Source: Methylococcaceae bacterium
Lineage (GTDB): Bacteria > Pseudomonadota > Gammaproteobacteria > Methylococcales > Methylomonadaceae
Reading direction: 5' to 3'
DNA length: 24,217 bases
NCBI GenBank assembly: GCA_021647585.1
Contig: JAKIUK010000060.1
Location: forward strand, 1-24,217
The stretch's first letter is position 1; every line of letters starts with the position of its first letter. The position numbers were made by a program, and so were the translations under genes. Positions 1 to 6,119 of the stretch are shown here, one piece after another. The notes beneath the pieces were generated by a model, which was not told the DNA's origin, searched no databases, and worked only from the letters and a program-made list of their open reading frames with translations.

Positions 1-168
1 GAACTCCGAAACTTTAGATACTAAAAATAAAACGTTTTTTCTGCATCAATCGTGCTAGAGACTTGAGGCTTTATAAATCAATGTTGCGCAACCTTTTTTG
101 AGGGTAGAATGAACTCCGAAACTTTAGATACTAAAAATAAAACGTTTTTTCTGCATCAATCGTGCTAG
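1..168. repeat. Two perfect 58-bp direct repeats, 110-bp period
   Basis: Bases 1-58 and 111-168 are identical over 58 bp, separated by a 52-bp spacer that contains the 10-bp palindrome GTTGCGCAAC (83-92). The window begins exactly inside the first copy, so more copies may lie to the left. The sequence after the second copy does not resemble the spacer. Recent tandem duplication, or repeats bracketing small mobile units, are both possible. Nothing here codes for protein. Confidence 0.9.
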
Positions 169-302
169 TTGCAAAACCTGTTAATGCGAATGGATTTCTA
201 GCTTGAATTGCTAAAAATTAAAAACCTATTCATAAATGATGAATACGAGCAAGAAAACAACCAATTAAAGACTAAAATAAAAGAAAAATAAGAGGCAAAT
301 AT

Positions 303-896
303 ATGAGTCTTTTCAAAAAAATAAAAATATCAAGTTCTGCTGCATCAAGGATTGCTGAAGAACAGTATTATGAAGTAGTTGTTGATGAGTTGCAGCAAGG
401 AATAAAAAGAGGCGGTTTATGGGCTAAAGCTCTTTCTAAAAGCGAAGGAAATGAGGAAAAAGCCAAGGGTTTGTATATTTCTTACCGGGTTCAATCTATT
501 AAGGATGAACTGGAAATATCCGAAGCATTAGAAAAAGAGTCCACTCTACAAGAAAGAAATAGGGTTGTTTTGAACCGTAATAAGAGAATAAAAAAATGTA
601 TCGAGTCATTAAATACTTTGGGCTTTAAAGTAAAACCAAAGAACGGGGGGTGGGTTATCTTTGAATTCATGGGTGGTAGGCATAACATTGAATCTCTTGA
701 TGAACTTGAACTATATGAACATGAACGAAAGAAAGAATATAAGGAAAGGTCTGAAAGACCTAAATACGACAAGTGGACGGATAGATTTGATAATGAATAT
801 ACAGAAGAAGACCCTTATAGGAAAATGACTAGAGGAATTTTTCCTGTTGTTATATTTTTTATTATTTTGCTTTTTGGTCTAGGTCTGTTGAACTAA
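303..896 (+). CDS. Hypothetical C-terminally membrane-anchored protein
   Basis: This 197-residue protein is of unknown function. The N-terminal half (about residues 15-65) carries a YYEVV...GLWAKAL...KAKGLYI..RVQS pattern of a kind I associate with many uncharacterised gammaproteobacterial proteins. The middle is highly charged and probably helical. The last 20 or so residues (about 177-196) form one hydrophobic segment ending in only two polar or small residues, so the protein is probably tail-anchored with its bulk in the cytoplasm. The ATG at 303 follows a good ribosome-binding site (AAGAGG at about 289-296). It stands alone: the next gene starts 254 bp downstream. The repeats and the tRNA fragment nearby suggest that it is cargo of an integrative element. 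I do not assign a function. Confidence 0.75.
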   Translation: MSLFKKIKISSSAASRIAEEQYYEVVVDELQQGIKRGGLWAKALSKSEGNEEKAKGLYISYRVQSIKDELEISEALEKESTLQERNRVVLNRNKRIKKCIESLNTLGFKVKPKNGGWVIFEFMGGRHNIESLDELELYEHERKKEYKERSERPKYDKWTDRFDNEYTEEDPYRKMTRGIFPVVIFFIILLFGLGLLN

Positions 897-1089
897 ATTG
901 TAATAAGTGTTTGTGGGTATTGAGCATTTAATATGGATTAATCTGTAGTAGCTCAGACACTGAATATTATAGGTTTAAAATAGAGGTGCGGAAGGAAATA
1001 ACTTGTTAAACGGTGATGGATTATTGAGATAACAAATTTGTAACAGGTTAGTTGTTTTTTTGAATTATTTTGCTGTTATATAGTCTTTC

Positions 1090-1129
1090 AAATTGTAATG
1101 ATGTCATAGAGTGTTACAATTTATTGTAA
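1090..1129. promoter_or_regulatory. Candidate operator: three ATTGTAA repeats before the TA pair
   Basis: AAATTGTAA (1090-1098) and TTACAATTT (1114-1122) form a perfect 9-bp inverted repeat. A third ATTGTAA copy lies at 1123-1129. The array ends 21 bp before the antitoxin start codon, where autoregulatory operators of toxin-antitoxin modules usually sit. A TATAGT at 1079-1084 could be the -10 box, but no well-spaced -35 box is visible. Function is inferred from position and symmetry only. Confidence 0.5.
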
Positions 1130-1150
1130 ATTTTATTGAGGTGTTAAGTT

Positions 1151-1333
1151 ATGGCTATCAAAACAAGTACATTTGGTCGTGTTGAATTAAGTGGTAAAGA
1201 AGCAGAACGGTTTGTTCAGTATATGGATGAAGACAAACCAAATCCTTTAGCTAAGGCTACATTAGAGCGTGGACGCGAAGTTTTTATTAAAGCAAAAAGA
1301 GGTGAGGCATTTAAGTTAAAGCATAATGCCTGA
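1151..1333 (+). CDS. Short antitoxin of a GNAT toxin-antitoxin pair
   Basis: This 60-residue protein lies directly upstream of, and overlaps by 8 bp, a TacT-like acetyltransferase gene, which is the standard arrangement of an antitoxin. Residues about 13-42 (VELSGKEAERFVQYMDEDKP, then NPLAKATLERG) resemble the C-terminal toxin-binding tail of DUF1778 antitoxins, whose consensus is roughly 'LS.ed...F...l..pp.pn..L'. The roughly 45-residue N-terminal ribbon-helix-helix DNA-binding region normal for that family is absent. I found no trace of it in the 150 bp upstream, where the start is preceded by GAGGTG. If the resemblance is right, this is a neutralising segment without its own DNA-binding domain. 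The assignment rests on context and weak sequence similarity. Confidence 0.65.
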   Translation: MAIKTSTFGRVELSGKEAERFVQYMDEDKPNPLAKATLERGREVFIKAKRGEAFKLKHNA

Positions 1334-1853
1334 TTCCAGTTATTTTATCCGCAAACTTGAATCAACTGATTCCGTCCAACGCTTTAAAGCAGGAAAGGAA
1401 TCATTTGTACCTCTTAAAACATTCCTAAAGAAACAGGCCAAACAATTTCAACAATCAAATCTAGCACAAACCTATGTTGCTGTAACAAGTGAAAAAATCG
1501 TTATTGGTTATATTACGCTGACATGCAGTGAGATTGACTTAAAAGAGGGTTACGAGCTAAGTGATTGTATAACTGCAAACAATTACGAATTTTTGCCTGC
1601 CGTTAAGATTGCAAGGTTAGCTGTTGATAGTCGATATAGAAAAAATGGTATTGGTGTTAATTTGCTTGAGTATGCGGTTGCTATCATTAAAGATAAAGTA
1701 GCTGAAAATGTTGGCTGTCGTTTTGTTGTTACAGATGCTAAAACAGAAGCTATTGGGTTTTATAAAAATCAGGGCTTTACTTTGCTTGATTCAGAAGATA
1801 ATGGAACCATTGAGCACCATCTTATGTTTTTGGATTTAACTGCTTTAAGGTAA
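1326..1853 (+). CDS. GNAT acetyltransferase, TacT/AtaT-like toxin
   Basis: This 175-residue GNAT-fold acetyltransferase resembles the TacT/AtaT toxins, which acetylate the amino group of aminoacyl-tRNA and block translation. Visible motifs are LKTFLKKQAKQFQQSNLAQTYVA (about 30-52, split here as LKTFLKKQAK and TYVA), matching the N-terminal 'dlN.FL...A.......k.yva' signature. KIARLAVDSRYRKNGIG (94-110) contains the acetyl-CoA pyrophosphate-binding loop R-K-N-G-I-G. FYKNQGF (145-151) contains Tyr146, the usual general acid. The length is normal for the family. The start codon overlaps the end of the antitoxin gene, implying translational coupling. The exact tRNA target cannot be told from sequence. 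Confidence 0.8.
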   Translation: MPDSSYFIRKLESTDSVQRFKAGKESFVPLKTFLKKQAKQFQQSNLAQTYVAVTSEKIVIGYITLTCSEIDLKEGYELSDCITANNYEFLPAVKIARLAVDSRYRKNGIGVNLLEYAVAIIKDKVAENVGCRFVVTDAKTEAIGFYKNQGFTLLDSEDNGTIEHHLMFLDLTALR

Positions 1854-1860
1854 TAAGTCA

Positions 1861-1982
1861 TTGTCCACTGGTTGTCCACTAGCTAGTAAATAATAGCAAT
1901 GCACAGCAATAAACTACAAATAGAAAATACTATTAAGTGTTTGAAAAATCAATTATTATCTATTGTAGTTTGTTGTGGCTTG
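1861..1982. repeat. TTGTCCACT direct repeats and inverted repeat beside the tRNA scar
   Basis: TTGTCCACT occurs at 1861-1869 and 1872-1880, and again on the other side of the tRNA fragment at 2112-2120. Between them, about 1890-1918 and 1957-1982 form an imperfect inverted repeat (core AACTACA...ATAG). Direct and inverted arm-like repeats around a tRNA 3' fragment are what tyrosine-recombinase attachment sites look like. That these are integrase arm sites is inference. Confidence 0.45.
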
Positions 1983-1996
1983 TTGATTTAAACTCA

Positions 1997-2041
1997 CTTT
2001 TAATGCGATGGTCGACGGTTCGAATCCGTCGCGACCCACCA
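1997..2041 (+). other. 3' fragment of a tRNA (probably Lys), putative att site
   Basis: The stretch ends like a tRNA: GACGG-TTCGAAT-CCGTC (2014-2030) is a perfect T arm, GCGACCC (2031-2037) is a 3' acceptor strand, and A plus CCA end at 2041. CTTTTAA at 1997-2003 looks like an anticodon loop with anticodon TTT (Lys). The matching 5' acceptor strand GGGTCGC, the D arm and a pairing 5' anticodon stem are absent upstream, so this is not a working tRNA gene. Such 3' fragments are left where an integrative element recombines into a tRNA gene. Because the terminator follows on the right, the inserted element most likely lies to the left. Confidence 0.7.
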
Positions 2042-2078
2042 TTCCAAATTATTGAACGCATTATTTTTTCTAGTAATT

Positions 2079-2105
2079 AAGCCAGCTTTTACGCTGGTTT
2101 TTTTA
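2079..2105 (+). terminator. Rho-independent terminator after the tRNA fragment
   Basis: AAGCCAGC (2079-2086), loop TTTTAC, then GCTGGTTT (2093-2100) make an 8-bp stem with one G-T wobble. It continues into seven T residues (2098-2104). It lies 38 bp after the tRNA CCA end and is probably the original terminator of the tRNA operon. Confidence 0.7.
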
Positions 2106-2275
2106 TGTCCGTTGTCCACTAATCAGCAAAAAACCACCATCATTTACAACAGTTAAAAGTATAATAGACAACGTTTGGTTTAGTATTATTTTAAATCAAG
2201 AACTGATTTTTATAACGGCATAAAAATTATTGAATGCCTGTTGTCAGCCAAAAGGAGGCGAAGGACTATGCTTTT

Positions 2276-2813
2276 TCATTGATTAAAATCCAACGGACTT
2301 TTGGCTTGCTTGATCGTTGCACTCTGGACGGTATGAGTGTATATCATGGCTGTTTTTAAATCGCTATGGCTTAGAAGCTCTTGAATAGTACGGATATCAT
2401 AATTAGCCTGTAATAAATGGCTAGCAAAGCTATGCCTAAACGTATGAGCAGAGGCTCGTTTGGTTATTTGGCTTTTTTTGTACTGCCTGTTTAATCGCTT
2501 TTTGGACATGACTTTCATGCAAGTGATAGCGTCTAAATTCTTGAGTGTCGGGAATCAATGTCAATTTCTTAGCTGGAAATACCCATTGCCAATTTAATTC
2601 CTTAGATGCATTTTTATACTTTCCTCCCAAAGCGCTTGGTAAAATAGTGCAGGCATAGCCAGAGGCTAAATCCTCCTGATGTAACTGAATAACTTTTGTT
2701 TGCTGTTCTTTTAATTCCGTCAGTAATACTGAAGGCATTGGCAATGTTCTATCTTTTTTTCCTTTACCATCATGGATTGCCTTATTTATAGTAACGGGTT
2801 TGTTTTTTAACAT
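2276..2813 (-). pseudogene. intI: Integron integrase (IntI-like), truncated and frameshifted
   Basis: This is a tyrosine recombinase related to integron integrases. The upstream frame (2813 to about 2480) has GKGKKDR and, typical of IntI rather than XerC/D, the added-helix region LNWQWVFPAKK followed by FRRYHLHESHVQKAIKQAV. The second frame (to 2276) continues with ITKRASAHTFRHSFASHLL (the H-x-x-R catalytic box), LLSHSDLKTAMIYTH (catalytic His and Tyr) and the IntI-like ending KSPLD. The frames are joined by one extra A in a run of seven A residues (2474-2480 region); six would restore VQKSQITK. The N-terminal half, with the first catalytic Arg box, is missing. A possible frameshifted remnant reaches about 2860, again next to an A run. 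The protein cannot be functional as it stands. Confidence 0.75.
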
Positions 2814-3017
2814 CTACTGTATTTGATAAACACAATGACTTAAACAGGACTACATTTCGGGGTTAACAAGAAAAGAGATTTTTCGATAACTGATTAGCCC
2901 TGTTACCTCCGACCCAAAACTTTAAATTGCACGATAAATGGCAAAAAATGTAAGAAGAGAAGCAATATAAATTGGCAACTTCAAGTAGAACTCTGTGACA
3001 AAAACCTTTAAAATTTA
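2814..3017. other. Gap between integrase relic and DUF1835 gene; no gene seen
   Basis: This is where attI or the next attC would be expected. Only GCCTAAT on the minus strand (3025-3019) faintly resembles an attC outer box, and no partner box or stem could be paired with it. I see no gene or clear regulatory site. Confidence 0.4.
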
Positions 3018-4010
3018 TTAGGCTATTTTTGCTATTTTTGCTATTTTTGCTATTTTTGCTATTGAGCTAGAGCCTGAATTCCAGCACCAAACATTGCTGG
3101 GGTCTAAATGAACACCACCAATCCAACGATCTAATCTCGAAACTTCAAGCCAATTCATTTTACCAGCTAACACGTCCAAGCCAGCAGAAGTGATAGTTAA
3201 TTCCTGATCCTTTGACGTTGGTAGTGTCAACTCCTTGCCTTCAGGTAGAACAATCAGAGGTGGGCTAGATTCTAGCAATTCATGGAGAACCACCCAAAAA
3301 CTAGAATCACCTAGAAATATTCGCTCTTCCAGCTCTTGGGTGCCACCGAATATTCTACCTGGGTGTTTTTCACCACCTGATATTACTTTTAGGGCTTGTT
3401 CTGCCGTTCGGGACAACCCATTTGAACAACTTGGATATTCTTCCAATAGCCTGACAATAGCCCCCGCCAGAGAGGGTAAGGTAGAAGTATCCTTACTGAG
3501 TAACTCATGCCATTTTTCAGGAGTATTTGACCGGAAAGCGGACCAAGCCTTACAAGATAATTCCAAGTGTGCCTCTGTAATTGACTCTTCATACTCAACC
3601 AACCCCTTCATTTCTTCGGGAGAAAGCCTACCCAAATACTGGTCAGTACAGATTATTGATAGATCCACTTCACCTGCATTATTTTTATGAAACCAATCCA
3701 GTATTTGTATTATTTGAAGCTGGTCATAAAGGTCATGTTCAAACCATAAAATAACTTTTTCATATTTCCTAAAATATTTAAGTTCATCATCTCTTTGCGT
3801 GAAGCTTTCAATGATCTTATCAGGCGTTCCCCAGCTACGCTCAACAATAAACTGCGCTCGAACTTTTGATAATTCTTCAAGTGATAAATTATCAGGAACT
3901 GGCCCTTCATGAAGTACGTCACGCCAAGGCAGAAAAATACCAGAAATATTTGCCTTTTTCATTATCTCAACGGCACAATCACCGTTTGTAATATTTAGAA
4001 TATTTCTCAT
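3018..4010 (-). CDS. DUF1835 domain protein, probable integron cassette gene
   Basis: This 330-residue protein of the DUF1835 family has unknown biochemical function. Family features are the N-terminal ITNGDCAVEIM...ISGIFLPWRDVLHEGPVP and the WFEHDLYDQLQIIQIL segment (about residues 108-123), with the conserved C-terminal LDRWIGGVHL (about 293-302). There is no signal peptide or membrane segment, so it is probably cytosolic. The last 14 residues are I-A-K repeats encoded by a 9-bp tandem repeat and look like a recent extension. The gene follows the glutathione-transferase-like gene on the same strand, with an attC-like hairpin in between, which suggests that both are captured cassettes. No promoter of its own is evident. 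Confidence 0.8.
   Translation of the reverse strand: MRNILNITNGDCAVEIMKKANISGIFLPWRDVLHEGPVPDNLSLEELSKVRAQFIVERSWGTPDKIIESFTQRDDELKYFRKYEKVILWFEHDLYDQLQIIQILDWFHKNNAGEVDLSIICTDQYLGRLSPEEMKGLVEYEESITEAHLELSCKAWSAFRSNTPEKWHELLSKDTSTLPSLAGAIVRLLEEYPSCSNGLSRTAEQALKVISGGEKHPGRIFGGTQELEERIFLGDSSFWVVLHELLESSPPLIVLPEGKELTLPTSKDQELTITSAGLDVLAGKMNWLEVSRLDRWIGGVHLDPSNVWCWNSGSSSIAKIAKIAKIAKIA
3022..3063. repeat. 9-bp tandem repeat inside the DUF1835 gene, 4.7 copies
   Basis: The unit GCTATTTTT is repeated perfectly at 3022-3030, 3031-3039, 3040-3048 and 3049-3057, with a partial fifth copy to 3063. On the minus strand it encodes A-K-I triplets at the very end of the protein. Since the unit is nine bases, copy changes lengthen or shorten the tail without shifting the frame. 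Confidence 0.95.
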
Positions 4011-4023
4011 AAATTTTCCTAAA

Positions 4024-4114
4024 GCCTAAGTCAGCACGCAGTTTAAAGGGGCGCAACTTTTGGCAGCACAAAAATTGTGACGTGTTAAACTGCGCGCTGA
4101 TTTTTTTGTTAGAC
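4024..4114. repeat. attC-like integron recombination site
   Basis: GCCTAAG (4024-4030) and GTTAGAC (4108-4114) are outer boxes fitting the attC consensus RYYYAAC...GTTRRRY, the first with one mismatch. Inside, TCAGCACGCAGTTTA (4031-4045) pairs with TAAACTGCGCGCTGA (4086-4100) with one mismatch, leaving a loop of about 40 nt. Overall length (91 nt), imperfect palindrome and position between two unrelated same-strand genes all match an attC. Orientation is unclear: the perfect crossover box reads GTTAGAC on the plus strand, while both neighbouring genes lie on the minus strand. The spacers on the two sides (0 and 7 nt) are unequal, so the site may be degenerate. Confidence 0.65.
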
Positions 4115-4125
4115 ATTTATTGCAC

Positions 4126-4824
4126 TTAATAATATTTATCTTTAATGTTATTACAATAATCTACTAAATTGCCATACTCACGAGCAAGATCATTAAACTG
4201 GTTATTTAGCGAAACACTAATAAACTGACTTAGAAATCCAAATGCAGTGGCATCAAATGTGCAAGGAGACTCACCAAAAAAATATGTTTTTTTACCTAAA
4301 ACCTCAGATAAGGACTTGAACGTTAGTTGAGTAATAGTTTTTATTTCTTCATCAGTATGTCGTCCTAAACCCTGTTTTTGTAGTGCGCTAATGACACCTA
4401 TACGAGCAATTGGAGGAACAACAAAATTTAATGGAAATGGCATTTTACCAAAAAATGCTTTCTTTACATGAATCCAAGTATCATCTTTCGCCCACCGTGA
4501 ATAAACTAAGCACCAATAAAGATTCTCATCTAATGATTTACCCATAAGATAGGAAATACTCTTTTGTTCATCTGATAAATTTGAATCTAACTTAATTTGA
4601 AATTTTTCTTGTAGATATGAAATTATAAACTCCGAATCAGCAACCATTGTTTCACCATCCACAATGAAAGGAAGCTTTCCTTTTGGTGATTTCTTTAAAT
4701 TACCAACATCTGGAAAGTACTCATATTCAATACTTGCTATGCGCATATATGCATCAACTTTTAACACAAATGGACTTGGGTCTACCACTCCAAAACCTGG
4801 ACCAAAGCTATAGAGTTTAATCAT
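4126..4824 (-). CDS. Glutathione S-transferase-like protein, probable cassette gene
   Basis: This 232-residue protein has a thioredoxin-like N-terminal domain (about 1-75). It contains MIKLYSFGP..., GKLPFIVDGE with the conserved cis-Pro that holds glutathione, and ADSEFIISYLQEKF. An all-helical C-terminal domain (about 85-230) includes the FFGESPCTFDATAFGFLSQF motif that caps this fold. The overall pattern is closest to the metaxin/'failed axon connections' branch of glutathione transferases rather than to classical detoxifying enzymes. No substrate can be named. The ATG at 4824 starts directly at the conserved beta strand, so the start is secure. A minus-strand attC-like box (GTTAGAT, 4907-4901) lies upstream and a fuller attC-like site downstream, as expected for a captured cassette. 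Confidence 0.8.
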   Translation of the reverse strand: MIKLYSFGPGFGVVDPSPFVLKVDAYMRIASIEYEYFPDVGNLKKSPKGKLPFIVDGETMVADSEFIISYLQEKFQIKLDSNLSDEQKSISYLMGKSLDENLYWCLVYSRWAKDDTWIHVKKAFFGKMPFPLNFVVPPIARIGVISALQKQGLGRHTDEEIKTITQLTFKSLSEVLGKKTYFFGESPCTFDATAFGFLSQFISVSLNNQFNDLAREYGNLVDYCNNIKDKYY

Positions 4825-4865
4825 ATTTATTTCCTATTAATTGAATTTCTTGATTATATCACCTG

Positions 4866-4889
4866 TTACTGACACCCTAGTGCCAGTAA
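4866..4889. repeat. Hairpin upstream of the GST-like gene
   Basis: TTACTG (4866-4871) and CAGTAA (4884-4889) pair. After one A-C mismatch, an inner CAC/GTG pairing closes over the loop CCTA. It lies 42 bp upstream of the GST-like start codon (minus strand). It could be a regulatory hairpin or part of cassette structure; no T tract follows. Confidence 0.4.
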
Positions 4890-4900
4890 GCTTTTACTTA

Positions 4901-4907
4901 ATCTAAC
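4901..4907 (-). other. Possible truncated attC end (GTTAGAT box)
   Basis: Read on the minus strand, ...TACGCGTTAGAT matches the classic 3' end of an attC site (GTTRRRY with preceding GCG). It sits where the preceding cassette's attC should end before the GST-like cassette. The remainder of such a site would lie at 4908-4957, where only a short GCTAAC/GTTAGC hairpin (4929-4946 region) is seen before the decayed IS begins. Confidence 0.35.
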
Positions 4908-4943
4908 GCGTACAAGCAATTGTTCAAGCTAACCAAATTCGTT

Positions 4944-4975
4944 AGCTATATTAAATTTATTAATTTAATATAGCT
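4944..4975. repeat. Perfect 14-bp AT-rich palindrome at the IS edge
   Basis: AGCTATATTAAATT (4944-4957) and AATTTAATATAGCT (4962-4975) are exact reverse complements with a 4-nt loop. The right arm is also the terminal repeat of the decayed insertion sequence, so the palindrome straddles the insertion edge. Confidence 0.8.
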
Positions 4976-5690
4976 TCTAGATTGCCGTTCCACTTTAGCA
5001 TCAAAAGCAGTACTGAATATTTAAGCATTTTTTTACTTTTGCTATAACACTTTGACTTACGTCTTAAACGCGCCAAGAAATGTCTGAAAAGGCTGTTATA
5101 GCTTTCAACAGTATTTTTGACTGAGTATGAATCTTTTTTGGAACAAACTTTTCATAAGGACTCCAATAATCACTCATGACATCTCTCAGGTTTTTGTTTT
5201 TAATGGCTTCCCATAGTTTTCACCCTGTTGCCGTATCGCGGGAGCCCATTTCGCAGTGGAGAAATCTTTTTCCATTGCGATCAACAGCAATCCAGACCCA
5301 GCACTAGTTTTTTTTGAGCCAATATATGCATGCATTTCATCTAGCTCAACAATTTCTATTTCTTTTTCAGACCGAAGGGGGGCAATTGACTCGCCATGTG
5401 CTTTAATCCAGTTATAAACCGTAACATGACTACAGTTAAGGAATCGTCCAATTGATCTAAACCCAAGTCCTTCAAGATAAAGCTGAAGTGCTTGGCATTT
5501 GATTTCTGGACTTATTCCTAAATATTTTACTGTATGCCTATAACCACATGATTTGCATTTATATCTTTGCTTACCTTTAACTATACCGTCTTTAGTACAT
5601 CCTTCTGCATTTCAAGATGGACAAGCTGTCATTGTTATTCTCTCAGAGAAAAACAACAGGATATAAAAACTATATTAATTCAACAATGTC
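4958..5690 (-). mobile_element. Decayed IS1-family-type insertion sequence
   Basis: A transposase relic fills the unit. The two ends are imperfect inverted repeats: TTAATTTAATATAGCTTCTAG (from 4960, inward) against TTGAATTAATATAGTTTTTAT (from about 5685, read inward on the minus strand). Exact ends and a target duplication could not be fixed. The element appears to have landed beside or inside an attC-like site. Confidence 0.7.
4960..5632 (-). pseudogene. IS1-type transposase, multiple stops and frameshifts
   Basis: The reconstructed product has an N-terminal zinc-finger and helix-turn-helix part (GKQRYKCKSCGYRHTVKY, then GLGFRSIGRFLNCSHVTVYNWIK). The DDE catalytic core shows VELDEMHAYIGSKK (first Asp), DVMSDYWSPYEKF (second Asp) and TVESYNSLFRHFLARL (Glu), then the ending LLMLKWNG. 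This is the fused InsA-InsB-like layout of the IS1 family. Lesions are TGA replacing a zinc-finger Cys (5614-5612), one A lost in an A run (5308-5315), TAG (5306-5304), TGA (5222-5220), and one A lost in a second A run (5114-5118). It is clearly dead. Confidence 0.85.
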
Positions 5691-6119
5691 CGTTATAAAT
5701 CGTCAGTAAAAGATTTCATCATAGAAATGAAAAAAGCACAATGATAGCTATCGTAGAATGACATTTTTCGGATTTATTAATACTGAAATGTCTTTCAGGC
5801 TTGAATGGGTTTTAAAGCTGTTTAGATGGGATTTATAGAATTGCTGTATTATTTGGATAATACTCTTTAAGTTTAAGTGGTTTGCAGTTTTTTCTTTGTA
5901 GCGTAATGAAGGTAATAAAAAACACAATGTTTGTAGTTTGGAAGGTATAAATGTTTTATGTTCTTTTTTGGGGAATCACGCTGAAAAAACGTAGTAACAT
6001 TTGCAGTAACTATTAAAAATAGGAAATCAATAATCCTTGTTTTATACGGATCTCAGTGCGGTTTGTGGTAGAGGTCGCATCTATATTTTTTCGCTCAATA
6101 AAGTCTGTAAGCATCTATT
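5691..6119. other. AT-rich gap between two insertion sequences; no gene seen
   Basis: About 430 bp contain no convincing open reading frame, tRNA or terminator. The stretch is very AT-rich with scattered short hairpins. Nothing in it could be assigned. Confidence 0.5.

Noticed and set aside
1..168. CRISPR array
   Set aside because: Only two repeat copies, 58 bp long with a 52-bp spacer, and no cas genes; repeats are too long and too few.
1997..2041. Functional tRNA gene
   Set aside because: The 5' acceptor strand, the D arm and a pairing anticodon stem are missing.
3235..3690. 151-residue plus-strand frame opposite the DUF1835 gene
   Set aside because: Shadow of the conserved minus-strand gene.
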